DNA of 64,000 nt, from NCBI RefSeq assembly GCF_013822795.1, contig NZ_PNLB01000007.1:1-64000 (forward strand), written 5' to 3'. Positions 31,704 through 40,489 of this stretch are shown piece after piece. Position 1 is the first letter of the stretch, and each line of letters begins with the position of its first letter. The translations under genes and the position numbers were made by a program. This DNA comes from Phenylobacterium sp. GTDB taxonomy: Bacteria > Pseudomonadota > Alphaproteobacteria > Caulobacterales > Caulobacteraceae. Below the pieces are notes generated by a model, which saw nothing but the letters and a program-made list of their open reading frames with translations, was not told the origin of the DNA and ran no database searches.

Positions 31704-31983
31704 GCGGCCCTCCCCGCGCCTCGAAAGCTTCGAAGCGGAAGGTCTTGATCATGCCCATGATTTCGCCGTCGAACTCAGGCGGCGTCGGCGTGCGCTCGAC
31801 GATCCACTCGTACAGGTCCTGATCGGCCTGCTCCATCAACGCCTCGAAGGCGTCGAGCTGGTCGACGGTCAGCGTATGGGCGTACTTGTCGGCGAACGGC
31901 CCCAGAATGAGGTCCGCTTCCCGGAAGCCCCGGTGCCAGGCCCGGAACTTCAAACGCTTCAGTCGTGTGTCATCGATACTCAT
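31693..31983 (-). CDS. sdhE: succinate dehydrogenase assembly factor SdhE (FAD assembly)
   Basis: A 96-residue helical protein of the SdhE/Sdh5 (formerly DUF339) family. It promotes covalent attachment of FAD to the flavoprotein subunit of succinate dehydrogenase and fumarate reductase in the cytoplasm. The diagnostic RGxxE motif is present as HRGFREADLILGPFA near residue 20, with the helical remainder (LDAFEALMEQADQDLYEWI) typical of the family. The ATG at 31983 is used; the frame upstream to 32016 is not family-like. It overlaps mfd by 11 bases. Confidence 0.92.
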   Translation of the reverse strand: MSIDDTRLKRLKFRAWHRGFREADLILGPFADKYAHTLTVDQLDAFEALMEQADQDLYEWIVERTPTPPEFDGEIMGMIKTFRFEAFEARGGPHGG

Positions 31984-32046
31984 GGGCGAGCGGCCGATAT
32001 AGGCCGCTGCGCCCACTCACGCCAGTCCGCGTTCGCCGAAAACGTG

Positions 32047-32640
32047 TCAGCCCCAATCGCCGCCGCGCCAGGTGAAGGCCACGGCCTTGAACGGCGTATC
32101 TCCGACCTGCAGCGCGCCGTCGGCCACGGTCACGCCGTCCTTGCCCTTCGTGCCCTTGGTCTTCTTCAGCGCCGCAGGGTCGAGCTTCACGTCCAGCCGG
32201 ACATCGCCCAGCTTCGGATGCTTGCCGACCAGCCTGATCCGCTCGTCGGTAACGGCGTAGGCGTCCGGCAGCACCTTGAGCTTCACCGAATAGACGACGT
32301 TGCCGAGCGCGTTCTTGCGGGCCGGGCTGGTAATGTCGACGAACTCCAGCATCACCGGCGCATAAGTCTTGGTCCGCTCGCCTCGTTCCCAGTCGTTGAA
32401 GCCCATCTGGCCGGCGATGTGGAGGTTGTCGAGCCGGTAGTCGCCGACCTTCACTTCGGCGGTCGGCAGATAGTAGCCGAACTGGTCGTCGCCCTTCGGC
32501 CGGGTCAGGCCCGTGAACGTCGGATCGACCGGAACGGCGGGTTCGGCGACCGGGGCCTTGGCCTGTTCGACCTGTTCGGCCGGCGGGCTGCAGGCGGCCA
32601 GCAGGACGACGCTCGCCGCCGCGAGAAGCGCTTTACGCAT
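32047..32640 (-). CDS. hypothetical lipoprotein
   Basis: A 197-residue exported lipoprotein: MRKALLAAASVVLLAAC gives a lipobox cleaved before Cys17, followed by an acidic, proline-rich linker and a beta-rich domain. The ATG at 32640 has a GGGGGG stretch upstream. No family recognised. It is divergent from recG (76 bases between starts) and precedes sdhE-mfd on the minus strand by 63 bases. The envelope location is firm; the role is unknown. Confidence 0.8.
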   Translation of the reverse strand: MRKALLAAASVVLLAACSPPAEQVEQAKAPVAEPAVPVDPTFTGLTRPKGDDQFGYYLPTAEVKVGDYRLDNLHIAGQMGFNDWERGERTKTYAPVMLEFVDITSPARKNALGNVVYSVKLKVLPDAYAVTDERIRLVGKHPKLGDVRLDVKLDPAALKKTKGTKGKDGVTVADGALQVGDTPFKAVAFTWRGGDWG

Positions 32641-32716
32641 ATGATTTCCCCCCTGGGTTTTGCGGAACTTCATCATGGGCGCCGCAGCCTGTCCATGGTC
32701 GCGCTATGTTCCGCCC

Positions 32717-34792
32717 ATGCGGCCCGAGATTCTCTTTCCGCTCTTCGCTCCGATCACGACCCTCAAGGGCGTCGGCGCGCGCGTGGCTCCCCTGCTGGAG
32801 AAGCTGGCGGGGCCGATCGTGCGCGACGTGGCGTTCCTGCGCCCGCACTCGGTGATCCGCCGCGAGCACGCCACCGTCGCCAACGCCATCGAAGGCGCCG
32901 TGCAGATCTTCGAGGTGCAGATCGACGCCTACAAGCGCCCGCGCAGCCCCCAGCAGCCCTGGCGGGTCGAGACCTACGACGGCACCGGCGTGCTCAGCCT
33001 GGTGTTCTTCGGCAGCTTCGGCGGCCAGCTGGAGGCCAAGCACCCGCTCGGCGCCAAGCGACTGGTCAGCGGCAAGGTCGAGCGCTTCGGCGCGGGCCTG
33101 CAGATCGCCCACCCCGACTACATCGTCGCCATCGATCGCGCCGAGGACATCCCGGCCTTCGAGGCGGTCTATCCGGCCACCGCCGGTCTGCCGGCCCGCA
33201 CCGTCCGCAAGTTCGCGCTCGAGGCCCTCGGCCGCGCGCCCGAGCTGCCGGAGTGGCAGGACGCCGCCTGGCTGGCCCGCGAACGGTTCCCCAGCTGGCG
33301 CGAGGCGCTGGCGCTCATGCACGCCCCGCAATCCGAACTCGACCTCGCGCCCCAGACCCTCCACGCCCAGCGCCTGGCCTATGACGAGCTGCTGGCCCAC
33401 CAGCTGGCCATGGCCCAGCGCAAGTCCGAACGCCGCGCCGAGCCCGCCGCCCGCATCGCGGCCTCCGCGCGGGCCGGAAGTGTGCGCGAGGACCTGCCCT
33501 ATCGCCTGACCGGCGCCCAGGACCGCGCGCTGGCCGACATCCGCCGCGACCTCGAGGCCGGCGACCGCATGAGCCGCCTGGTGCAAGGCGACGTCGGGTC
33601 CGGCAAGACCGTCGTCGCCATGCTGGCCATGGCCGACGTCGCCGCCGGCGGCGGCCAGAGCGCGCTGATGGCCCCGACCGAGATCCTGGCCCGCCAGCAC
33701 TTCGAGACCATCTCCGGCCCGCTGTCGGACCACGGGATCACCGCCATCCTGCTGACCGGTCGCGACAAGGGCGCGGCGCGGGCCGAGAAGTTGCGGGCCC
33801 TGGCCTCCGGCGCGGCGCAGGTCGCGGTCGGCACCCACGCCCTCTTCCAGGACGACGTCGGCTTCCAGAATCTCCAGCTGGCGGTCATCGACGAGCAGCA
33901 CCGCTTCGGCGTCGCCGAACGCCAGCGGCTGCAGGCCAAGGGCCAGGCCGTCCATCTGATCGCCATGTCGGCGACCCCGATCCCGCGCACCCTCGAGCTG
34001 ACCATCTACGGCGACCTCGACGTCTCGCGAATCGACGAGAAGCCGCCAGGCCGCACGCCGGTCGCCACCCGCGCCGTGCCGACGACCCGCCTGGACGAGA
34101 TCGAGGCCCGGCTGCGCGACGCCATCGCCCACGGCGCCCAGGCGTTCTGGATCTGCCCGCTGGTTTCGGAATCCGAACTGGTCGACCTCAAGGCCGCCGA
34201 GAAGCGCGCCGCCGAGCTGCGGGCGAAGATCGGCCCCGGCGTCGGCCTGGTGCACGGCAAGATGACCGGCCCGGAGAAGGACGCGGTCATGGCCGACTTC
34301 GCCGACGGCAAGATCAGCCTCCTGGTGGCCACGACCGTCGTCGAGGTCGGGGTCAACGTCCCCAACGCCACGATCATGGTCATCGAACAGGCCGAGCGCT
34401 TCGGCCTGGCCCAACTGCACCAGCTGCGCGGCCGGGTCGGCCGCGGCTCGCGCGAGAGCGCCTGCGTCCTGCTCTACGACCCGCCGCTCTCTGAGACGGC
34501 GCAAAAGCGCCTCGACATCCTGCGCCGCACCGACGACGGCTTTCTGATCGCCGAACGCGACCTGGAGCTGCGCGGCGGCGGCGACGCCCTCGGCCTGCGC
34601 CAGTCCGGCTTCCCGGCCTACGTGTTCGCCGATCCCATCGCCCATCGCGACCTGATCGCCGCCGCCGGCGACGACGCGCGGCTGATCCTCGAACGCGACC
34701 CGGAGCTGACCTCGCCTCGCGGCCAGGCGCTGCGCGTGCTGCAGGAGCTGTTCGACTGGCGGCCGAGCTCGCCGCTGAAGGACGCTGGTTAA
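32717..34792 (+). CDS. recG: ATP-dependent DNA helicase RecG
   Basis: A 691-residue superfamily 2 helicase that regresses stalled replication forks and processes Holliday junctions and R-loops. The N-terminal wedge domain has the OB-fold (about residues 60-150). Walker A is GDVGSGKTVVAMLA and the DExH box is DEQHRFG, with QLRGRVGRGSRESACVLLY and the TRG motif region LRGGGDALGLRQSG near the end. The ATG at 32717 (MRPEILFPLFAPITTLKGVG) matches the family start; the frame from 32660 adds non-conserved residues. It is convergent with the oxidoreductase gene, with eight bases between stops. Confidence 0.96.
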   Translation: MRPEILFPLFAPITTLKGVGARVAPLLEKLAGPIVRDVAFLRPHSVIRREHATVANAIEGAVQIFEVQIDAYKRPRSPQQPWRVETYDGTGVLSLVFFGSFGGQLEAKHPLGAKRLVSGKVERFGAGLQIAHPDYIVAIDRAEDIPAFEAVYPATAGLPARTVRKFALEALGRAPELPEWQDAAWLARERFPSWREALALMHAPQSELDLAPQTLHAQRLAYDELLAHQLAMAQRKSERRAEPAARIAASARAGSVREDLPYRLTGAQDRALADIRRDLEAGDRMSRLVQGDVGSGKTVVAMLAMADVAAGGGQSALMAPTEILARQHFETISGPLSDHGITAILLTGRDKGAARAEKLRALASGAAQVAVGTHALFQDDVGFQNLQLAVIDEQHRFGVAERQRLQAKGQAVHLIAMSATPIPRTLELTIYGDLDVSRIDEKPPGRTPVATRAVPTTRLDEIEARLRDAIAHGAQAFWICPLVSESELVDLKAAEKRAAELRAKIGPGVGLVHGKMTGPEKDAVMADFADGKISLLVATTVVEVGVNVPNATIMVIEQAERFGLAQLHQLRGRVGRGSRESACVLLYDPPLSETAQKRLDILRRTDDGFLIAERDLELRGGGDALGLRQSGFPAYVFADPIAHRDLIAAAGDDARLILERDPELTSPRGQALRVLQELFDWRPSSPLKDAG

Positions 34793-34800
34793 GGCCCCGG

Positions 34801-35796
34801 CTAGCTGACCTTGACCATGCGCTTGCCGCGGTTCTCGCCCGCCAGCAACCCGACCAGGGCGGCCGGCGTGTTCTCCAGCCCCTCGATGACGTCCTCCTGG
34901 ACCTTCAGCGCCCCGCTGGCGACCCAAGCCTGAAGCTCCGCCAGGGCGATATCGCGGCGGTCATAGAAGTCCGAGACGATGAAGCCGCGCACGTTCAGCC
35001 GCTTGGTGACGATCAGGCCGGGCACCCCGCGCGGCCCATGCGCCGGAGCGGCGCCGTCGTACTGGGAGACCGCCCCGCAGCAGGCGATGCGGCCAAAGTT
35101 GTTCATGTTGAACAGCGCCGCCTCGAAGATCTCGCCGCCGACATTGTCGAAATAGATGTCGATCCCGTCGGGGCACGCGGCCCGCAGCGCGCGGCGCACG
35201 TCGCCAGCCTTGTAGTCGACCGCCGCGTCGAACCCGAGCTCGTCCGTCAGCCAGGCGCACTTCTCGGCCCCGCCGGCGATCCCGACCACGCGGCAGCCCT
35301 TGATCTTGGCCAGTTGCCCGACGATCGAGCCCACCGATCCCGCGGCGGCCGAGACCACGACCGTTTCGCCGGCCTGCGGCCGACCGCACTCCATCAGCCC
35401 GAAATAGGCCGTCAGCCCGGCGACGCCGTAGACGCTGATCAGGTGGGTCACCGGCGTCAGGTCCGGCAGCGGCGACAGGCCCTTGGCCGGGACCGCCGCG
35501 TACTCCTGCCAGCCGGTGTCGGCGAACACGAGGTCGCCGGCAGTCAGGCCCGCCGCCTTGCTCTCCACCACCTCCGCGACCGATCCGCCGGCCATCACAT
35601 CGCCGGCCTGCAGCGCCGAGCGGTAGGTCGCGCCCTGCATCCAGGCGCGGTTGGCCGCGTCGAGCGAGATGTAGCGGGTGCGCACCAGCACCTCGCCGTC
35701 CGCGGGCGTCGGGGCCGGCGTCGTCTGAAGCCGAAAGTGCTCCGGCGTCAGCTTGCCCTGCGGGATCTGCTCAAGAACGATCTGGCGGTTGTCCAT
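34801..35796 (-). CDS. zinc-independent NADP-dependent oxidoreductase (MDR superfamily)
   Basis: A 331-residue medium-chain reductase of the leukotriene B4 dehydrogenase/curcumin reductase (CurA-like) branch. The Rossmann motif AAAGSVGSIVGQLAKIKGCRVVG, split here for length, lies at about residues 150-172, and the family's end of the catalytic domain (YIDVGG-like) reads IYFDNVGGEIFEAAL. No zinc-ligand cysteines are seen, as expected. These enzymes reduce the double bond of alpha,beta-unsaturated ketones or aldehydes with NADPH. The start ATG at 35796 has AGGAGA upstream. It stands 54 bases downstream of the DUF3089 gene on the same strand. Confidence 0.87.
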   Translation of the reverse strand: MDNRQIVLEQIPQGKLTPEHFRLQTTPAPTPADGEVLVRTRYISLDAANRAWMQGATYRSALQAGDVMAGGSVAEVVESKAAGLTAGDLVFADTGWQEYAAVPAKGLSPLPDLTPVTHLISVYGVAGLTAYFGLMECGRPQAGETVVVSAAAGSVGSIVGQLAKIKGCRVVGIAGGAEKCAWLTDELGFDAAVDYKAGDVRRALRAACPDGIDIYFDNVGGEIFEAALFNMNNFGRIACCGAVSQYDGAAPAHGPRGVPGLIVTKRLNVRGFIVSDFYDRRDIALAELQAWVASGALKVQEDVIEGLENTPAALVGLLAGENRGKRMVKVS

Positions 35797-35850
35797 CCGG
35801 CGTCTCCTGTCCTGCGGTGACGAGACGATGATCCCCGAAGCCCGCCAGGG

Positions 35851-36975
35851 TCAATCGACAGGCTTGGCCCCATGCTCGGCCAGCGCCGCGACCCGGGCGC
35901 CGGCGTCGGCCTCCAGGTCGGCGAAGAACACGTTGTAACCGGGCGCCCGGCGCCGGTCGGTCCACGACCCGGCGGGCCTCAGCGACGGCGACTTCGGCCG
36001 CGTCACCCGCAGGATGCCCTTCTCGCACTTGGCGCCGACCTGGCGGGTCAGAAAGGCCGGCCGCGCCCCCCATTCCAACCCGGTCGCGTTGGTGGCCCCC
36101 AGGTTGAGCCTGGCCGGCGCCTCGGCGTCGAAGACCGCCCCGAACAGCGGATTGAAGCAGATCGGCGTACGGCCGCCGAGATTGACCAGTTGCCCGGCGT
36201 CGCCCCAGACCAGCGAACGGTCGAGCAACGCCTGGGCGCGCTCGGGTTCGCCGTCATAGACCGAGGCCCAGGCCGCCAGGCACCCGGTCTGCTTGGGCGC
36301 GATGCACGGCGGCAGCGGCGGCTTGTCCGAGGGGACGACCGTCTGCATCAGGTAGGCTGCGGCGATGCGCGCCCGCAGCGCGGGATTGGGCGCGATCTCC
36401 TCGGCGATCAGCCGCGCGGCCAGGGTGCCCCCCTGCTCCACTCCGACGATGACGAACGGACGGTCGAGGTTGTAGTGGGCCACGTAGTAGCGGAACGCTT
36501 CGGCGACATCGCCATAAGCGAAGCGGCGCGCCTCCTTGGCGTCGTCGCGCAGCGTCATCAACGTGTACAGGCTGGCCTGGCGGTAGCGCGGGGCGAAGAT
36601 CCGCCCGACGCGCACGAACGGACCGGCATAGTTCGGCGCCATCACCTGGCGGAACAGCCGGTCGGCCCTCGGATCGTCGATCGGCGCATTCCAATGGCGA
36701 CCGCCATCGAACGTCGTCGGGCCGACAAAGAAGACGTCGGCCGGCGGCTCTGCGGCCGTGGGCGCCTCGGGCGCGTTCGGCATCAGCGCCCAGGCCGAGC
36801 GCTCGGCATAGTTCGGCGCCGGCGGCGGGTCATAGATCTGGAACGGCTCCTTGGGATCGAGCCGCGTGCGCAGGATATCGTCGCGCCAGACATAGACGGC
36901 TGCCGACAGCACCAGCGCGGTCAGCACGATCGCGGCGGCTGCTAGACGCCGAAAACCCTTGGGACGATCGGCCAT
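35851..36975 (-). CDS. DUF3089-family protein, catalytic serine replaced
   Basis: A 374-residue alpha/beta-hydrolase-like protein of the DUF3089 family with an N-terminal membrane anchor (AAAAIVLTALVLSAAVYVW). The family nucleophile elbow is normally GHSQG; here it reads GVEQG, putting glutamate (Glu180) in place of the serine. Other family blocks remain, such as APNYAERSAWALMP, RIFAPRYRQASLYTL and PGYNVFFADL. So it is either a non-hydrolytic member or uses another residue. It lies directly after hldD on the same strand with 12 bases between, and so may be expressed with heptose and KDO synthesis genes. Function not established. Confidence 0.82.
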   Translation of the reverse strand: MADRPKGFRRLAAAAIVLTALVLSAAVYVWRDDILRTRLDPKEPFQIYDPPPAPNYAERSAWALMPNAPEAPTAAEPPADVFFVGPTTFDGGRHWNAPIDDPRADRLFRQVMAPNYAGPFVRVGRIFAPRYRQASLYTLMTLRDDAKEARRFAYGDVAEAFRYYVAHYNLDRPFVIVGVEQGGTLAARLIAEEIAPNPALRARIAAAYLMQTVVPSDKPPLPPCIAPKQTGCLAAWASVYDGEPERAQALLDRSLVWGDAGQLVNLGGRTPICFNPLFGAVFDAEAPARLNLGATNATGLEWGARPAFLTRQVGAKCEKGILRVTRPKSPSLRPAGSWTDRRRAPGYNVFFADLEADAGARVAALAEHGAKPVD

Positions 36976-36987
36976 ACGTCCCTTCGC

Positions 36988-37986
36988 CTAGCGGTAGGGG
37001 TCGGGCTGGGAGAGATAGCGCTTCACGTAATCGGTGACGCCGTCCTCGAGAGTGGTCATGGGCTGGTTGTAGCCCGCCGCCTGCAGCCGCTCCATGTTCG
37101 CCTGGGTGAAGTACTGGTACTTGTCCCGGATCGCCGGCGGCATCGGGGTGTACTCAATCTCCGGTTCGCGGCCGGCCGCCGCGAACACCGCGCGTGCCAT
37201 GTCCTCGAACGTGCGGGCGGTTCCCGAGCCAAGGTTATAGACGCCGTTCACCTGGTCGTTCTTGGCCAGCCATCCGATCACGTCGGCCACGTCGCGGACG
37301 TAGACGAAGTCGCGAGTTTGGCCGCCGTCCGGCACGCCTTCGCGGTACGACTTGAACAGCTGCACCGAATGGCCGTCGCGGACCTTCGGCCAGATCTGCG
37401 AGGCGACCGACTTCATCGAGTGCTTATGCTCTTCGTTCGGCCCGTAGACGTTGAAGAACTTCAGGCCAACCCACTGCGGCGGCGCATAGTCGCGCGCGGC
37501 CTGGCGCGCCGCGAAGAGATCGAACAGCGCCTTGGACCAGCCATAGGTGTTCAGCGGGCGCAAACCGGTCAACCACTCCAGATCGTCACGATCGCGAAAG
37601 TCGGTGGAGTCGCCATAGGTCGCGGCCGACGAAGCGTAGATGAAGCGGCGCTGGTGATCGGCGCACCAGCGGAACAGGTCGCGCGACAGCGTGAAGTTCG
37701 AATGGATGATCTTGTCGGCGTCCGGCTCGGTGGTCGACGACACAGCGCCCATGTGGACCACCAGCTCGACGTCGCGCCAACGCTTCTCCAACCACTCGAA
37801 CATCGCTTCGGGGGCCACGAAGTCGCCGATCGGATGCTTGGCGATGTTGCGCCATTTGCCGAGCTCGGCCTCGCGCAGGCGGTCGCAGACCACCACGTCC
37901 AGCGACGGGTCCTCGGCCAGCTTGGCGACGATGTTCGAGCCGATGAAGCCGGCGCCGCCCGTGACGAAGATGATGCGACGCGTCAT
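36988..37986 (-). CDS. hldD: ADP-L-glycero-D-manno-heptose 6-epimerase
   Basis: A 332-residue extended SDR epimerase that finishes ADP-heptose synthesis for the LPS inner core. Cofactor motif FVTGGAGFIGSNIV and catalytic YGWSK are present, with SSAATYGDSTDF and FFNVYGPNEEHKHSMKS typical of HldD/RfaD. The start overlaps the hldE stop as ATGA, so the two steps of the pathway are translationally coupled. The DUF3089 gene follows 12 bases later. Confidence 0.95.
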   Translation of the reverse strand: MTRRIIFVTGGAGFIGSNIVAKLAEDPSLDVVVCDRLREAELGKWRNIAKHPIGDFVAPEAMFEWLEKRWRDVELVVHMGAVSSTTEPDADKIIHSNFTLSRDLFRWCADHQRRFIYASSAATYGDSTDFRDRDDLEWLTGLRPLNTYGWSKALFDLFAARQAARDYAPPQWVGLKFFNVYGPNEEHKHSMKSVASQIWPKVRDGHSVQLFKSYREGVPDGGQTRDFVYVRDVADVIGWLAKNDQVNGVYNLGSGTARTFEDMARAVFAAAGREPEIEYTPMPPAIRDKYQYFTQANMERLQAAGYNQPMTTLEDGVTDYVKRYLSQPDPYR

Positions 37987-39437
37987 GCCTTCTCCTGCAT
38001 CCGTGCGATGGCGGCGGTCGTGGAATAACCGTCCACGAGCTGAGCCAGCCTGACCTCGCCGCCATAAGACTTCACAAAGTCGCCGCCGACCACCTCGCTC
38101 TCAGCGTAGTCGGCGCCTTTGATCAGCACGTCGGGCCGGGCCGCCTCGATCAGCGCGATGGGCGTGTCCTCGTCGAACGGCGCCACCAGGTCGACCGACC
38201 CCAGTCCGGCCAGCACCATCGCCCGGCTCTCCAGGTCGTTGACCGGGCGTCCCTCGCCCTTCAGCTCGCGCACCGAACGGTCGGAGTTTACGCCGACGAT
38301 CAGCCGGTCGCACCAGGCTCTCGCCTGGGACAGATAGGCGACATGGCCGCGATGCAGGATGTCGAAGCAGCCGTTGGTGAAGCCGACCTTCAGCCCCTTG
38401 GCGCGCCAGCGGGCGATCTCGTCGGCCATCCGCTGCGGGGTGGCGATCTTGGCTTCAGCCGGGGCCATATGGGCGGTGATCGACGCCTCGATCATCTCTT
38501 CAGGCGTCACGACCGCGGTGCCCGCCTTGCCGACCGCAACGCCGGACGCCAGCATCGCGAACTCGATGGCGTCGGCGACATCGACCTTGGCCGCCAGCGC
38601 GACGCCCAGCGCCGCCAAGGTGGTGTCGCCGGCGCCGGAGGCGTCAAACACCTCGCGCGGCACGCCTGGGAAGTGGCGAACCGGCTCGCCGCGGACGGCC
38701 AGCGAGATGCCCTTGGCCGCGCGCGTCACCAAGATCGCCTTGGCTTCGCAGAGCGTCAGGGCGTGGCCAAGCGCGGCCTCGATCTCGGCATCGGTTTGGG
38801 TCGGCATGTCGGTGGCGTGCGCCAGCTCGGCCGCATTCGGCTTGACGATGTCGACCGCGCCATAGCGCGCAAAGGATCGGGCCTTGGAGTCGACGATCAT
38901 CAGCGCGCCGGATGCCCGGCAGGCCTCAATGACCGCCGCGGTCACCACGCCCTTGCCGTAGTCCGACAGCAGGATGACGCCCGCCCCCTTGGCCACGTCG
39001 CGGACCGTGCGGACGAGGCGCTGCTCTACGTCGCCGCTGGCCGGGCCGCTGGTCTCCATGTCGACGCGCAGCAGCTGCTGCCCGCCGGAGACGAAGCGGG
39101 TCTTCAAGGTGGTCGGCCGCGCCGCATCGCTCACGACGAAGCCCTCGACGCCCTCTTCCGCCTTGATCAGCCGCAGGGCCTCCACGCCCTCAGGGTCGCC
39201 GCCGATCATCCCGACCAGACAGACCTCGCCGCCCAGCGCCGCAGCGTTGCGCGCGACGTTCCCGGCCGCGCCCAGCATCACCAGCTCACGCTTGCGCGCC
39301 AGCACCGGGATCGGCGCTTCCGGCGAGACCCGGGTCACGTCGCCGTAAACGAACCGGTCCACCATGAGGTCGCCGACGCAGACGATGCGGGCGCCCGACA
39401 GGGCCGAGAGGATCTTTTGAAGGGCCGCCAGGTCCAT
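37983..39437 (-). CDS. hldE: bifunctional heptose-7-phosphate kinase / heptose-1-phosphate adenylyltransferase
   Basis: A 484-residue fusion of two enzymes. The N-terminal PfkB-type kinase domain (about 1-320; GNVARNAAALGGEV and the catalytic ASGAGDTTLAALG) phosphorylates D-glycero-D-manno-heptose 7-phosphate at C1. The C-terminal nucleotidyltransferase domain (about 345-484; FTNGCFDILHRGHVAYL, GVNSDRSVREL) adds AMP. This is the normal HldE layout. It is followed by hldD with an ATGA overlap and preceded 21 bases upstream by kdsA, giving one LPS inner-core sugar operon. Confidence 0.95.
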   Translation of the reverse strand: MDLAALQKILSALSGARIVCVGDLMVDRFVYGDVTRVSPEAPIPVLARKRELVMLGAAGNVARNAAALGGEVCLVGMIGGDPEGVEALRLIKAEEGVEGFVVSDAARPTTLKTRFVSGGQQLLRVDMETSGPASGDVEQRLVRTVRDVAKGAGVILLSDYGKGVVTAAVIEACRASGALMIVDSKARSFARYGAVDIVKPNAAELAHATDMPTQTDAEIEAALGHALTLCEAKAILVTRAAKGISLAVRGEPVRHFPGVPREVFDASGAGDTTLAALGVALAAKVDVADAIEFAMLASGVAVGKAGTAVVTPEEMIEASITAHMAPAEAKIATPQRMADEIARWRAKGLKVGFTNGCFDILHRGHVAYLSQARAWCDRLIVGVNSDRSVRELKGEGRPVNDLESRAMVLAGLGSVDLVAPFDEDTPIALIEAARPDVLIKGADYAESEVVGGDFVKSYGGEVRLAQLVDGYSTTAAIARMQEKA

Positions 39438-39458
39438 GATGCTCAGACCCTACGCCGA

Positions 39459-40304
39459 TTACTGAACCGCCGCATGAACGGCTTTGACGCTGGCCAGCAG
39501 GTCACGCGCGCCATCGAGCGGCAGGCAGCTCGGACCGTCGCACAGCGCCTTGTCGGGGTCGGGGTGGAACTCGAAGAACACCCCGTTGGCGCCCGAGGCC
39601 ACCGCCGCCTTGGCGATAATCGCGACGCCGTCGCGACGCCCGCCCGTCGAGGCGCCCCCGGTCCGCGGGTCGGCGCCGGGAAGCTGCACCGCATGGGTGG
39701 CGTCGATCGTCACCGGCGCGCCGAGCTTCTTCATCTCCGGGATCGCGAGCATGTCGACCACCAGATTGTTGTAGCCAAAGGAGCTCCCGCGCTCGCACAG
39801 GACCACACCGACGTCCGACACTTCCTTGATCTTGCTGAGGATGTTCTTGGTGTCCCAGGGCGCCAGGAACTGCGCCTTCTTGACGTGCACCAGGCCGCCG
39901 GCCGCGCCGGTCGCCTTGGCGGTCGCCACCACGAGATCGGTCTGCCGGCAGAGGAAGGCCGGAATCTGGACGAGGTCGGCCACGGCGGCCACCGGCTCGG
40001 CCTGCTCGACCTCGTGCAGGTCTGTGCAAACCGGAACGTTCAACTGCGCCTTCACCTCGGCCAGGATCTTCAGGCCTTCCTTCAGGCCCGGGCCCCGGAA
40101 GCTCTTCACAGACGAGCGGTTGGCCTTGTCGAAGCTCGCCTTGAACACATAGGGCAAGCCCAGCTCGGCGGTGACCGCCTTCAGATGGCGGCCGGTTTCC
40201 AGCGCCAAGTCCAGGTCTTCGATGACATTCAGCCCGGCGATCACGACCAGCGGCTGGCCGTCGCCGATCGAGAGATTCCAGCGATTAAGCGTCAGTGCGG
40301 TCAT
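39459..40304 (-). CDS. kdsA: 3-deoxy-8-phosphooctulonate (KDO-8-P) synthase
   Basis: A 281-residue class I aldolase-type synthase that condenses arabinose 5-phosphate with phosphoenolpyruvate to make KDO-8-phosphate for the LPS inner core. Conserved blocks seen are VIAGLNVIEDLDLAL, FKASFDKANRSS, PVCTDLHEVEQAEPVA, IPAFLCRQTDLV, FGYNNLVVDM and PVTIDATHAVQLPG. It is the first gene of the kdsA-hldE-hldD run. The start ATG at 40304 lies 185 bases from the divergent cfa gene. Confidence 0.96.
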   Translation of the reverse strand: MTALTLNRWNLSIGDGQPLVVIAGLNVIEDLDLALETGRHLKAVTAELGLPYVFKASFDKANRSSVKSFRGPGLKEGLKILAEVKAQLNVPVCTDLHEVEQAEPVAAVADLVQIPAFLCRQTDLVVATAKATGAAGGLVHVKKAQFLAPWDTKNILSKIKEVSDVGVVLCERGSSFGYNNLVVDMLAIPEMKKLGAPVTIDATHAVQLPGADPRTGGASTGGRRDGVAIIAKAAVASGANGVFFEFHPDPDKALCDGPSCLPLDGARDLLASVKAVHAAVQ

Positions 40305-40370
40305 GACAATCTCGAATTTGGGTGATCTGCGGCGCGCTCGCGCCAGGGCCTAAGTGGCGCGCGTGCGCCC

Positions 40371-40396
40371 GGTTCACAAGCGCGAAAACGTGAACC
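40371..40396. promoter_or_regulatory. inverted repeat between kdsA and cfa
   Basis: Perfect seven-base arms GGTTCAC and GTGAACC are separated by 12 bases, in the 185-base spacer between the divergent kdsA and cfa starts. The arms and spacing suggest a dimeric regulator site or a weak hairpin; no named regulator is recognised. Confidence 0.4.
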
Positions 40397-40489
40397 TCTG
40401 CAACCAGCTGCACAGCTTCCGCGTACTGGAGTTGATTCTATTCAATCCCAAATGCAGTGTTGCAGGTGTGAAAATCGAGGGTTGCGACC

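Noticed and set aside
38343..40325. 660-residue open frame on the plus strand
   Set aside because: Antisense to hldE and kdsA; composition is that of a shadow frame.
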